Source: Lysobacter sp. M2-1
GTDB taxonomy: Bacteria > Pseudomonadota > Gammaproteobacteria > Xanthomonadales > Xanthomonadaceae
DNA length: 64,000 nt
NCBI RefSeq assembly: GCF_022662495.1
Contig: NZ_JAKPBU010000005.1
Coordinates: 186,001-250,000, forward strand
Direction of reading: 5' to 3'
This document shows positions 10,772 through 19,453 of the stretch, piece by piece; within the stretch, counting starts at the first letter, position 1, and every line of letters starts with the position of its first letter. The translations under genes were made by a program, and so were the position numbers. The notes under the pieces are model-generated. The model saw only the letters and a list, made by a program, of their open reading frames with translations. It had not been told where the DNA came from and searched no databases.

Positions 10772-10806
10772 CGGACACCGCCCGTCGGCCGAACCGGGCG
10801 GGTCCG
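10772..10806 (-). terminator. azurin terminator hairpin
   Basis: A 12-bp GC stem with a one-base bulge (10772-10784 with 10795-10806) and a 10-nt loop, starting 10 nt after the azurin stop. No U-tract follows. A further 7-bp hairpin at 10714-10734 lies between it and the ScyD-like start. Confidence 0.6.
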
Positions 10807-10816
10807 GGCCCGGCGC

Positions 10817-11434
10817 TTATTGCACGCTGATGGTGCCGCGCATCAACGCGGCGTGCCCCGGGAAGCTGCAGAAGAACGTGTACGGGCCGCCGTCCTTGAT
10901 CTTGCTCACCGGGAAGCTCACCGAGGTGGTCTTGCCGCCGCCGATCAGCTCGGTCTTCGCGACCACGCGCGCGTCGTCGGCCTTGAGGTAGCCGCCGGCC
11001 ACGCCCGCGGAAACGCCGTCGCCCGCCACGCCCTGCACGTCGGCTTCCTTGCTGATGACCACGTTGTGACCCATCACCTCCACCGCCAGCTGGCCGGTGT
11101 GCTTGAGGGTGATCTTGAACTCGGTGCACGACGCCGGGACCGTGATGGAGCCGACGTTGTACTGCATGGCGTCGTTGCCTTCGATCTCGGTGGCGCAGTC
11201 GGTGACCACCGCAGCGGGCTTGTCGCCGCTCGCTGGTGCGGGCGTTGCGGCAGGAGGCGGCGTAGTGGCGGTGGCGTCCGCGGCCGGTGCGGGCTCCGTC
11301 GGCGCCGGTGCTGGCTCGGCGGTGTCGGGCGGAGCGGGAGTGGCGGTGTCCGCCGCGGTATCGGCGCTGCGGTCGCCGCAGGCAGCCAGGGCGAGGGCGC
11401 AGGACGCGGTGAGCAGGGCGAGCTTGAGGTTCAT
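10817..11434 (-). CDS. azurin, lipoprotein form with Ala/Pro/Thr linker
   Basis: A 205-aa type 1 copper protein for periplasmic one-electron transfer. The signal ends in a lipobox, LAAC at C19, so it should be membrane-anchored. Residues 20-75 are an Ala/Pro/Thr/Glu linker. The azurin fold follows, with copper ligands H123 (MGHNVV), C189, H194 and M198 (CSFPGHAALM), and a probable C80-C103 disulfide. Start ATG 11434 has AGGAG 9 nt upstream; the frame stays open to 11794 but encodes no signal there. The layout resembles the Laz lipo-azurin of Neisseria. It is divergent from the GH2 gene. Confidence 0.95.
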   Translation of the reverse strand: MNLKLALLTASCALALAACGDRSADTAADTATPAPPDTAEPAPAPTEPAPAADATATTPPPAATPAPASGDKPAAVVTDCATEIEGNDAMQYNVGSITVPASCTEFKITLKHTGQLAVEVMGHNVVISKEADVQGVAGDGVSAGVAGGYLKADDARVVAKTELIGGGKTTSVSFPVSKIKDGGPYTFFCSFPGHAALMRGTISVQ

Positions 11435-11760
11435 CGGGGTCTCCTGGGTCAAAAACGATGGCAATGATCGCCTGATGCGAGTCGCAATGCGTGAAAATCG
11501 TGGAAATCGCCACCGTTCCATGTGGACCGGTTGCCGCATCGCGGGCGACCAACCTGGCCAAGCTGACGAACGATGGCTCGGGCGCGGCTTCCGGCTCGGA
11601 AGGCCAGAGACGACTGCGAGGGAAAGGTCCACTTCGTCCGCGCCCTTTGTTACGGTTTCGGATCGCGCCCACGGTGGCGGCACGCATCGAGCGCTTTTCA
11701 GCAATCCAGTGCGAGGTCGGCGATTTCGCGGGCCGGCCCCCAAAAGGAAGGATCCGAATC
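11435..11760. other. 326-nt divergent control region (azurin / GH2)
   Basis: Contains the ribosome site AAGGAAGG for GH2 and AGGAG for azurin. I see no strong inverted repeat or clear sigma-70 pair, and no supported gene. Confidence 0.6.
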
Positions 11761-13728
11761 GTGAAAACTCTGGTGGTTCGCCTCTCTCTCGCATTCGCGT
11801 CTGCGGTGCTGGCGCTGTTGCCGTGCTACTCCTGGTCGCAGGTCGCCCTGCCGGCGCAGGACGATGCTGTCCATACGAGCGCTCTGGTGACGCGCTGGGG
11901 GCGTGTGGTGACGCCGGAGAATGCGTGGCAAAGCTATCCCCGACCTGGGATGAGGCGCGAGCGCTGGCGCAACCTCAACGGCGAATGGGATTACGCGATC
12001 CGTCCCAAGGCCGAGCCCCGGCCCACGCGCATGGACGGCAGGATCCTGGTGCCGTTCGCGGTCGAGTCGAAGCTGTCCGGCGTGGCGCGGAAGGTCGGGC
12101 CCGAAGACCGCATCTGGTATCGCCGCAGTTTCGCCGTCCCTGGGGACTGGTTGGGCGAGCGGATCATGCTGCACTTTGGCGCCGTCGATTTCGAGGCGCA
12201 CGTCCTGGTGAACGGTGGCCTGGTCGGCTCGCATCGCGGCGGTTCGGATACCTTCGCCTTCGACATCACCGATTACCTCAAGCCCGGCAACAACGAACTC
12301 GTTGTCCAGGTGACAGACCCGACTTCGGCCGGCGCCCAACCGCGCGGCAAGCAACAGCTCACTCCGAAGAGCATCTGGTACACGCCGGTCAGCGGCATCT
12401 GGCAGACGGTATGGCTGGAGCCCGTGCCGAGCCTGCACATCGAGGACGTGAACGTCACGCCGGATATCGACGCGGGCGCGCTGGATGTGGATGTGGTACT
12501 CAACCGCAGCACCGGCAACGGGCACGCCGTGCGTATTACCGCGAAGGTCGGCGGCAAGACCGTGTCCTCCACGATCGTCCGTGCCAACCGGAGGGCACGC
12601 CTACCGGTGCCCAATGCGCGGCTGTGGTCGCCCGATGATCCGTATCTTTACGATCTCGATGTCGAGCTCGTTGCGGTGACGGATCCGCTGCAGCATCTGG
12701 AGAACGGCCCGCGCGAGGAGGCGCTGATCACCAAGGCCGAAGCCGAGGCGTATCGCACGGCCCAGGTCACTGGTGCCCCGCTCGACGCGGTGCGCAGCTA
12801 TTTCGCGATGCGCAAGAGTTCGCTAGGCCCAGGCAAGGTGGCTGGGCAGCCGATGCTGCTGCTGAACAACCGGCCTGTATTCCAGAACGGCACCCTGGAC
12901 CAGGGCTGGTGGCCGGATGGCCTGCTGACGCCGCCGTCGGAGGAGGCGATCGCGTACGAAATCGACTTCCTGAAGAAGGCCGGTTTCAACATGCTGCGCA
13001 AGCACATCAAGATTGAGCCGGCGCATTACTACTACCTCGCCGATACGATGGGCATCCTGATCTGGCAGGACATGCCCTCGGGCGAGGAAGAGGACAGCCT
13101 CGACCAGTTCGTGCGGCCGAAGGCGTCCGATGAAGCGCTGATGCCGGCGCGGGTCACCGACGAGTTCGAGTACGAACTGCTGCGCATGATCAGCGACTTG
13201 CGCGACCACCCTTCGATCGTCACCTGGGTGGTGAACAACGAGGGCTGGGGCCAGTACGCCTCCACGCGGCTCGGTCACATGGTCAAGGCGCTGGATCCGA
13301 GCCGCACGGTGAACAAGACCAGCGGCTGGCTCGACACCGGCGATGCCGGATCGGACATCTTCGACATCCATACCTACGAGGAAGTGCCCAACGCTCCCGC
13401 GCACAACCGTCGTCGCGCCATCGTCCTCGGCGAGTTCGGTGGCATCGGCCTGCCGGTCGAGGGGCATCTGTGGTTTCCCGACCAGCGCAACTGGGGCTAC
13501 CAGACCGCGAAAGACCGCGACGACTACCTGCAGCGTTACCGGCGCAAGTACGCGGAAGTCATCCGCCAGGCCCGCGAACTCGGCCTGAGCGCGGCGGTGT
13601 ATACGCAGACGAGCGATGTCGAGGGGGAGGTGAATGGCCTGCTCACCTACGATCGCGAGGTGAGCAAACTTCCCGCTGAAAGCTTCGCCAGAATCCACGC
13701 GCCGCTGTTCGAACGCGGCGCGGAGTGA
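11761..13728 (+). CDS. glycoside hydrolase family 2 protein
   Basis: A 655-aa secreted GH2 enzyme. Signal peptide 1-26; jelly-roll sugar-binding domain about 55-225 (RERWRNLNGEWDYAI, WYRRSF); Ig-like domain about 226-310; TIM barrel about 360-650. The acid/base is E494 in VVNNEGWG and the nucleophile is E558 in LGEFGG. The start is GTG 11761, preceded by AAGGAAGG; the frame extends upstream without a signal. At 655 aa it is shorter than LacZ-type enzymes and typical of single-Ig secreted GH2 proteins acting on galactosides, mannosides or glucuronides. The exact sugar is unknown. It is convergent with GH92 across 45 nt. Confidence 0.92.
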   Translation: MKTLVVRLSLAFASAVLALLPCYSWSQVALPAQDDAVHTSALVTRWGRVVTPENAWQSYPRPGMRRERWRNLNGEWDYAIRPKAEPRPTRMDGRILVPFAVESKLSGVARKVGPEDRIWYRRSFAVPGDWLGERIMLHFGAVDFEAHVLVNGGLVGSHRGGSDTFAFDITDYLKPGNNELVVQVTDPTSAGAQPRGKQQLTPKSIWYTPVSGIWQTVWLEPVPSLHIEDVNVTPDIDAGALDVDVVLNRSTGNGHAVRITAKVGGKTVSSTIVRANRRARLPVPNARLWSPDDPYLYDLDVELVAVTDPLQHLENGPREEALITKAEAEAYRTAQVTGAPLDAVRSYFAMRKSSLGPGKVAGQPMLLLNNRPVFQNGTLDQGWWPDGLLTPPSEEAIAYEIDFLKKAGFNMLRKHIKIEPAHYYYLADTMGILIWQDMPSGEEEDSLDQFVRPKASDEALMPARVTDEFEYELLRMISDLRDHPSIVTWVVNNEGWGQYASTRLGHMVKALDPSRTVNKTSGWLDTGDAGSDIFDIHTYEEVPNAPAHNRRRAIVLGEFGGIGLPVEGHLWFPDQRNWGYQTAKDRDDYLQRYRRKYAEVIRQARELGLSAAVYTQTSDVEGEVNGLLTYDREVSKLPAESFARIHAPLFERGAE

Positions 13729-13773
13729 AAGCGGAGAGAGGCTAGAAAGGAGATTGCCGATCCGACGCCCGCA

Positions 13774-16176
13774 TCACGGCGTAGCCCGCGACATCGAAGG
13801 CGGCGCGTCGTCCGGAGCGCTGCCCCAATCCCTGTTCGGTTTCGGACCCATCGTCAGCACCAGCCTGGCGCCGTTGACGATGTCGGAATGGCTGAACCAT
13901 GGCTTGTTCCATGGTTTGCCGTTGAGCGTCGCGGACTGGATGTAGAGGTTTCGCGCCGAGTTGTCGCGCGCAACGATCTCCAGGGTCTTGCCGTTGCCCA
14001 TGCGCAGCCTCACCTGGTCGAAGATCGGACTGCCGAGGATGTAGTACGGGCTTGAGGGGTCGACGGGATAGAAGCCCATCGCGCTCAGCACGTACCAGGA
14101 CGACGTCGCGCCCTGGTCGTCCATGCCGGCGTAGCCGTAGCCGCTCGCATCGCTGCCATACATGTCGGCGAGGATCCGGCGCACCAGCGCCTGCGTCTTC
14201 CACGGCTGGCCGCTCCAGGCGTAGAGATACGGCGCCTGCTGGTCGGGCTGGTTGCCGTGAACGTACTGCCCCACCATGCCGGTGCAGTCGCGACAGATGC
14301 CCTTCGGGTTGTAGGGCGTGCCGAAAAAGGCATCGAGCTTGGCGTTGAACGCCTCGCGTCCGCCCAGCAGGCCGATCAGTCCCTGCACGTCATGCGGCAC
14401 CAGCCACAGCGTCGACCAGCCCGAGGCTTCCTTCATCATGAAGTTGTAATAGGGCTCGGCCGGATCGAACGGCGCGATCCATTTGCCGTCCTTGGTCCTG
14501 CCGCGGACGAAGCCGACCGAGGGATCGAACACATTGCGATAGTTCGCGGCGCGGCCGAGGAACAGATCCGCGTCGTCCTGCTCGCCGAGCCGTCGCGCAT
14601 AGTCGGCCAGCGCATGGTCGTCCCATGCGTATTCGAGCGTCTTGGCCGCGCCCGCCTTGCCGCCGGCATAGGGCGGGCTCGGATTTTCGTTCGGGACTAT
14701 GTCGGAGATCCAGCCATTGTCCTGGTACTCGGCCAGGTAATCGCGAGGGCCGTTGGGGTCGGTCGCGTTCTTGCGCAGGTAGGCATAGGCCGCGCGGTAA
14801 TCGAACGGAATGCCGCGGTGCCAGGCGCCGCCGTACAGGAATACGGCATTGTCGGCATGGAACGATGTGTTCATGTAGCCGCGCTCGCGCGCCATCTCGA
14901 GCTCGGAGCGCATGATGTCCTGCACGATCCGCGGTTCGAGCAGCATCAGCAGCACGATCTGGTTGCGGCCGGTATCCCAGAAGGGCACCGGCCCGTAGCG
15001 ATCGTGCTCCGCGACGCGAGGGTGGCCATTGGTGTCGACGAACCGTTCGCCCTTGCGCGCCATGAGCCGGGGGCTGGCGAAGGACTGGAACAGGGTCGAA
15101 TGGAACATCTCGCGTTGCTTCGACGTACCTCCGTTGACTTCGACGCGATCGAACAGCTGCGCCCAGGCCGCGCGCGCCTTGCCGCGTACCGCGTCGAAGT
15201 CCCAGCCCGGATTCTCTTCGCGCAGGCGCCGCTCGGCGTCGGCATAGCTCGTGCCATGCGCGATCTTGACGAGCACCGTCCCCCCGTTGCGGGTGGCGAA
15301 GTCGAGATAGCCGCCGGCGAAGCTACCTTCCACCTTGCGGGTACCGGGCGCCACGTCCTTGTCACCGATGCCATAGCCGCGGGCTTCGCCGGGCGCCTTG
15401 CGGAACGTGCCATGGCCGGTGAACGGCCGGGAGAATTCCGCGACGAAATAGCGGCCGTCCACCGCCTCGCGATCGCGCTGTGCGGTGGCCACGCCGCGGA
15501 TCATCCGGTCGCCGACGATCTCCACCGCGCCGCCGCGGCCCGGAAGATTCACGATCACATGCGCCCGATCGGTGGCCGGGAAGGTGAACCGCATCAGGCT
15601 GGTCCACTGCGTCGCGGTCAGCTCCACCCGCGTTTTGAACGTGTCCAGGAACACCGAGTAGTAGCCGGGCGAGGCGATTTCGCCGGCCTTGTCGTACCAG
15701 GCCTGGGTATAGACCGGCGGCACCGTCCAGTCGCCGACCACCGGCATGACGATGGGCTGGGCCCGGGCGCCATAGGATGGGCCGCCTCCGCCGGTGAAGC
15801 CGATCATCGTTGGATTGGGATAGTGATAAGGCGTCGCCACGCCCGTCGGATAGGTGAGCTCTACGTTGACATTGACCGGCGCGGCCTCGACCGAGCTATG
15901 GGGCAGGCGCGCGCCGGGCGAGGTGATGCCCGAATACAGCGGCTCGCCGGGCGGTGGCGCGTTGCCGATCAGCTCCCGCCGATCGAGCGGCGCCGTGCCG
16001 ACCAGGGGATTGGCTTCGTCGACCGCATGCTTCGCGCGTCGCGTCGCATCGCTCTCCTGGGCATGCAGAGTAGCCGCGCCAGTCAGCGCGGAGATCACGA
16101 GCGCGGCCGCTGCGACGATGAACCGGTGCCGGTGCGACGTGGTGCGATATCGGTGACGTGCGGCAGGTTTCTCCAT
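13774..16176 (-). CDS. glycoside hydrolase family 92 (alpha-mannosidase)
   Basis: An 800-aa secreted GH92 protein. The signal peptide lies around residues 18-40 (ends near LHAQ). Family landmarks are FWDTGRNQ near residue 398, HGNQPDQQAPYLY near 642 and GMDDQGATSSWYV near 683, followed by SAMGFYPVDP. GH92 enzymes are calcium-dependent exo-alpha-mannosidases, mostly alpha-1,2. ATG 16176 follows GGAAG; the in-frame upstream ATG 16257 adds non-signal residues. It lies 124 nt after DUF1080 with a small hairpin (16261-16274) between, so linkage is uncertain. The likely role is trimming mannose from N-glycans or fungal mannan. Confidence 0.93.
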   Translation of the reverse strand: MEKPAARHRYRTTSHRHRFIVAAAALVISALTGAATLHAQESDATRRAKHAVDEANPLVGTAPLDRRELIGNAPPPGEPLYSGITSPGARLPHSSVEAAPVNVNVELTYPTGVATPYHYPNPTMIGFTGGGGPSYGARAQPIVMPVVGDWTVPPVYTQAWYDKAGEIASPGYYSVFLDTFKTRVELTATQWTSLMRFTFPATDRAHVIVNLPGRGGAVEIVGDRMIRGVATAQRDREAVDGRYFVAEFSRPFTGHGTFRKAPGEARGYGIGDKDVAPGTRKVEGSFAGGYLDFATRNGGTVLVKIAHGTSYADAERRLREENPGWDFDAVRGKARAAWAQLFDRVEVNGGTSKQREMFHSTLFQSFASPRLMARKGERFVDTNGHPRVAEHDRYGPVPFWDTGRNQIVLLMLLEPRIVQDIMRSELEMARERGYMNTSFHADNAVFLYGGAWHRGIPFDYRAAYAYLRKNATDPNGPRDYLAEYQDNGWISDIVPNENPSPPYAGGKAGAAKTLEYAWDDHALADYARRLGEQDDADLFLGRAANYRNVFDPSVGFVRGRTKDGKWIAPFDPAEPYYNFMMKEASGWSTLWLVPHDVQGLIGLLGGREAFNAKLDAFFGTPYNPKGICRDCTGMVGQYVHGNQPDQQAPYLYAWSGQPWKTQALVRRILADMYGSDASGYGYAGMDDQGATSSWYVLSAMGFYPVDPSSPYYILGSPIFDQVRLRMGNGKTLEIVARDNSARNLYIQSATLNGKPWNKPWFSHSDIVNGARLVLTMGPKPNRDWGSAPDDAPPSMSRATP

Positions 16177-16300
16177 CGTTCTTCCAATGCGGGTACGGCA
16201 CTCCCCTGCGCCGTAGGTGGTGACGAGGCCAGGAGCGGATCCCGGCGAGCGATTCATTGACCCGGCGAGCCGGGCTGCACGGAGACGACGCGAAGCGGGG

Positions 16301-17212
16301 TTACGGTGCGGGTTTCGAGCCTTTCGCGTAGACGCAGCTTTCCGGGACGGACTTGACGTAATAGCGCTTGTAGTTGCTCGCGTTGTGGTCCATGCAGCCG
16401 GCCAGGTTGAGCAGCTCCACCTTGCGGAAGTCGACCGGATGCGACTCGCTCTGCAGCGAGATGTAGCCGCCTTCGATCAGTTTTCCGTCGGGCTTGGCCG
16501 CCGGATCGAAATTCGACACGGTGCCGCCGCCAAATTGCGGCAACGCATACTCGAGCACCTTTTCGCCGTTGGCGAAATGCGTGATCTGGCCGCTGCCGAG
16601 CACGAGCATCTCGGCGCGCACCCATTGGTCGCCGTCGTAGGTCTTGGAAGCCGACTCCAGGCAATGCTCGGGATAGATCGAACCCTGGTACACGACATCG
16701 GTCCCCGGCGTGCACAGGTTCAATGTCGAGCGCGCCTTGCCGCCACCCAACCCGCCGAGAAACTGCACCTCGATGGAGACGGGGAAGTCCTGGTCGCGCT
16801 CCATCGTGCGCGGGGGTTGGGAATGCAGCATCGCACCGCTGTTGCGCAAGGCCCAATCCCCGGGGCCGCCCGGCGCCTGCTCACCGACGAAGCGATATTC
16901 CACCACCAGACGATAGTAGGAATATGGCTCCTGGTAGAAAAGGTGCCCGAACTTGCCGTCAAAAGACTTGTACTGGTCGTAACGCACCTTGAGCAGCCCA
17001 TCTTCGACCCGGAACGTGTTTCCGAAGTTGTCCCCCAACGTGTGATGCGTGATCTTCGGGGTCCATCCGCTGAGATCGCGGCCGTTGAAGAGTGTGATCC
17101 ATTCCTCCTTCTCAGCCGGTGTGTCCGCCGCGGCGGCGCCGGCAGTGAACAGTGCGGCGCAAAGGAGAATGCCGCGACCCGATCGCGCGATGAGGCTGGA
17201 ACGTGGATGCAT
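16301..17212 (-). CDS. DUF1080 protein (3-keto-disaccharide hydrolase-like)
   Basis: A 303-aa secreted concanavalin-like protein. A signal peptide of about 29 residues is followed by the DUF1080 opener EWITLFNGRDLSGW at 36-49, then GDWALRNSGAMLHSQ and FPVSIEVQF, typical of the family. The C-terminus carries a Cys-bearing tail (CMDHNASNYKRYY) outside the usual domain. Pfam names the family 3-keto-disaccharide hydrolase because some members cleave 3-keto-glycosides. AGGA lies 8 nt before the ATG. It may be expressed with GH92 downstream. The GMC dehydrogenase that could supply keto-glycosides is 25 kb away, so a pathway link is inference. Confidence 0.88.
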   Translation of the reverse strand: MHPRSSLIARSGRGILLCAALFTAGAAAADTPAEKEEWITLFNGRDLSGWTPKITHHTLGDNFGNTFRVEDGLLKVRYDQYKSFDGKFGHLFYQEPYSYYRLVVEYRFVGEQAPGGPGDWALRNSGAMLHSQPPRTMERDQDFPVSIEVQFLGGLGGGKARSTLNLCTPGTDVVYQGSIYPEHCLESASKTYDGDQWVRAEMLVLGSGQITHFANGEKVLEYALPQFGGGTVSNFDPAAKPDGKLIEGGYISLQSESHPVDFRKVELLNLAGCMDHNASNYKRYYVKSVPESCVYAKGSKPAP

Positions 17213-17330
17213 GCGTCAGTCCTGTTGTGATGGGAGCCTGCGGCGCGGCGCTGTTGCCCGATCTCGAATCAGGCTCGGTCGCTTGTCTGATTGGCCCACG
17301 TCTTGTCCTTGCCCGGGAGAATAGGCAATA

Positions 17331-17354
17331 AAAGGGGATGGAGGCAATGAAGCG
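17331..17354 (+). repeat. degenerate copy of the 7428 inverted-repeat arm
   Basis: This 24-nt segment (AAAGGGG..GGAGGCAATGAAGCG) matches the plus-strand sequence at 7431-7454 at 19-20 of 24 positions without gaps. No matching second arm is present nearby. It lies about 120 nt upstream of the DUF1080 start, just as the full repeat lies upstream of GH27. Confidence 0.5.
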
Positions 17355-17462
17355 TCAGGCCGCAGGGTGGATTGGCGTGACCACCCCGGCGCTGGACGGC
17401 TTGAGGTGCTGGTTAGGCAACAGAATCGGGCAATCAGCGGCAACGGGTAATGAAGCAGTCCC

Positions 17463-18587
17463 TCACGGCGATTTGCCCCAGAACCAGTTTCCGGGCTGAT
17501 AGGCGGGACCTTGCGGGCCCGACGTGAAGTCGACGCTGGTGGCGCTGGCAGCGCCGATTTCTCCCCACCGACCGCTGTAGCGCAGCCAGTTGGCGTCGTT
17601 CAACGGGTAATATTTCTCGCCGACGTTGACGATGCCGCCGAAGCCGGGTTCCCACGTGTTCCAAGCGGTGCCCGCGCTACAGGTATCGGCAAACCCCTGC
17701 GCATCTGCGTCCAGGCATCCGCTGACGCTCGCACCCCGGTATTGTGCGTGCCCACCTTTTGAAGAATAGGTGATGTGGTGATCGCCATCCCATTCCACTG
17801 CGCTGATGGCGGCCTCGCGGGCATGGCCGTGGCGGAAGAAGATGATGTTCTTCGGCGTCTCGGCGTGATCGATGACGACGGCCGTGTATTCCCAATCGCC
17901 CTCGTGGTTGGCCGAGGCGAATGAATCGTTGTACGAGTAAAGCTGCCAGTACTGGATGACGATCTTTTCGCTGGCAATCGGATACACATGTCCATAGATC
18001 GTCCAGTCACCAGGCCTCGTCGAACCCGTGTGCGCAGAATTGAGGTACTGCAGGAAGAAGCTCTTCCGGGGCTCGGCCGTGTAACCGTTCGATCGATTGA
18101 CGGGCCTGTGGTGATCGCAGGCGTTCCACGGCCAGCTGGTGGCCGGGTCGTACGCGTTGCGGTGCGATTGCTCGGTGATGTTGTGGCGCGTCACCGCACC
18201 CCAAGCGAGCATTTGGTGATCGGTGCAGCGAATGTGGCTGTAGCGCATTCTGCTGCGTGACAACAGCCAATCAACATTGACGGGCCAACGGTTCTCGTAA
18301 TAGCTGAGCCAGACCCGCGGCGCGAATTTGTTCAGGAGCCGATCTTCGTATGCGTCGACCAGCCCGTCATGATCGTCGTCTCCCAGCAAGGGCGGCGGCG
18401 GAGGTGGGGGAGGCGGTGGAGGATTGGCGACCCGGCATTCGCCAAACATGCCGTTGCTGCCGCACACCTGTGTTCCGACCTGGCCGTGGGCGTAGCAAAC
18501 CCGAGACTGTCCGGGCGTGCAGATCGCATCAGCCTGGCCGGCAACACCTATCAGCACGATCCCGCAGATCCGTTGGATTGTGGTCAT
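17463..18587 (-). CDS. secreted Vps62-related protein with polyproline linker
   Basis: A 374-aa protein. A signal peptide (1-21) is followed by a small Cys-rich segment of the form C-x-PG-x4-C...C...G-x-C (about 23-51). Then come an 11-proline run, the acidic calcium-loop-like stretch DDDHDGLVDAYED, and a Vps62/DUF946-like domain with the hallmark NHEGDWEY and FRHGHARE. The Cys-rich plus proline-linker architecture suggests cell-surface or extracellular display. Vps62-type domains occur near pore-forming or lectin proteins but have no settled bacterial function. No cotranscribed neighbour is evident. Two 12-bp tandem units (18597-18620) lie just upstream of the start. Confidence 0.75.
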   Translation of the reverse strand: MTTIQRICGIVLIGVAGQADAICTPGQSRVCYAHGQVGTQVCGSNGMFGECRVANPPPPPPPPPPPLLGDDDHDGLVDAYEDRLLNKFAPRVWLSYYENRWPVNVDWLLSRSRMRYSHIRCTDHQMLAWGAVTRHNITEQSHRNAYDPATSWPWNACDHHRPVNRSNGYTAEPRKSFFLQYLNSAHTGSTRPGDWTIYGHVYPIASEKIVIQYWQLYSYNDSFASANHEGDWEYTAVVIDHAETPKNIIFFRHGHAREAAISAVEWDGDHHITYSSKGGHAQYRGASVSGCLDADAQGFADTCSAGTAWNTWEPGFGGIVNVGEKYYPLNDANWLRYSGRWGEIGAASATSVDFTSGPQGPAYQPGNWFWGKSP

Positions 18588-18719
18588 CTCGTGGTCCGGG
18601 CGTCACCGCGGGCGTCACCGCGGGCGGCAGGGCAAGTGATGGGGCTGCCGTCCGTTCGGCGCGGGTGTCGGGCCGCTCATGAGGGCAAAGGATTCGCGCG
18701 CACAGGGCAGGCTTTCAAC

Positions 18720-18749
18720 CGCAGGGCAGGGTCGAGACCCCGCCTTGCG
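18720..18749 (-). terminator. cupin-gene terminator hairpin
   Basis: A 14-bp stem with one G-T pair and one mismatch (18720-18733 with 18736-18749), starting 9 nt after the cupin stop. Only GGTTGAAAG follows, so there is no real U-tract. Confidence 0.6.
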
Positions 18750-18757
18750 AGGTTGCC

Positions 18758-19288
18758 TCAGAGTGGGCACCCGCCGGGGTCGGGGGCGTCGATGCGTACC
18801 AGCCCTCCCGCCGGCAGCATGAAAGTGCCGTATACCACCACGGGTTCCGTGCCCTCGTTGCGCGCGTTATGCACGTGGCTACCTGCGTCGAGGAATGCAC
18901 TCCCAGCCGTGTAGTAGGTGCCGGGGCAGCCCGCCGCATCCGGGTCATACAGCGTCAGCGTCCCCTGCGTGACCGCGACCCACACCGGGCCGCCGTGGCG
19001 ATGCCAGCCGAAGTAGCCATTGGGCGCGATCGTGAACTTGACCACCGCGATGCGCGCTACGTCGGTCCCGTCGCCGAACCCTTCTTCGGCTTTCAGCTTG
19101 GCGCGAATGTCCACCGGCAAGTCGCCGACCGCAACCACCTCGGAGACGACCCCCGCGCCTGCCGTCGCCCTGGCTGGGGCGGCCTGGGTCAGCCCCAAGA
19201 ACAGGGCGCAGCACAGCAACGGTGCGAACCGCGACAGGCCTCGGCCCGGCTTCACGTCGTGGCTTATGTTGTTGGATTTCAGTTGCAT
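18758..19288 (-). CDS. secreted cupin-domain protein
   Basis: A 176-aa protein with a signal peptide (about 1-42) and one small cupin barrel. The first metal motif is GWHRHGGPVWVAVTQG and the second is GSHVHNARNEG, giving the usual His cluster. Single-domain cupins of this type are often metal-binding isomerases, dioxygenase-like enzymes or sugar binders; the substrate is unknown. Start: two adjacent ATGs follow GGGAGGG, and the second (19288) has proper 5-nt spacing. It is divergent from the winged-helix/TPR regulator, its most likely controller. Confidence 0.8.
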   Translation of the reverse strand: MQLKSNNISHDVKPGRGLSRFAPLLCCALFLGLTQAAPARATAGAGVVSEVVAVGDLPVDIRAKLKAEEGFGDGTDVARIAVVKFTIAPNGYFGWHRHGGPVWVAVTQGTLTLYDPDAAGCPGTYYTAGSAFLDAGSHVHNARNEGTEPVVVYGTFMLPAGGLVRIDAPDPGGCPL

Positions 19289-19453
19289 CATTCCCTCCCG
19301 TAGATCGAAGATCAAAGCCGTTCTGGCCTTTCGAGCGTTCCACGGCGCAAGCCTGGCTGCATGAAGCCCGACCCAATATTTCGTGAAGATTCCCCGGGGA
19401 TGGGGTAGTCTGAATTGGCGACGTCGTCACCTGGGCGACGCTCGAGGTGGACG

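Noticed and set aside
14257-16260. 667-codon plus-strand open frame across the GH92 gene
   Set aside because: Antisense to a clear GH92 protein, with no domain and no ribosome site.
18597-18620. Two tandem 12-bp units before the Vps62-like gene
   Set aside because: Only two copies; too short to support a regulatory or repeat-family claim.
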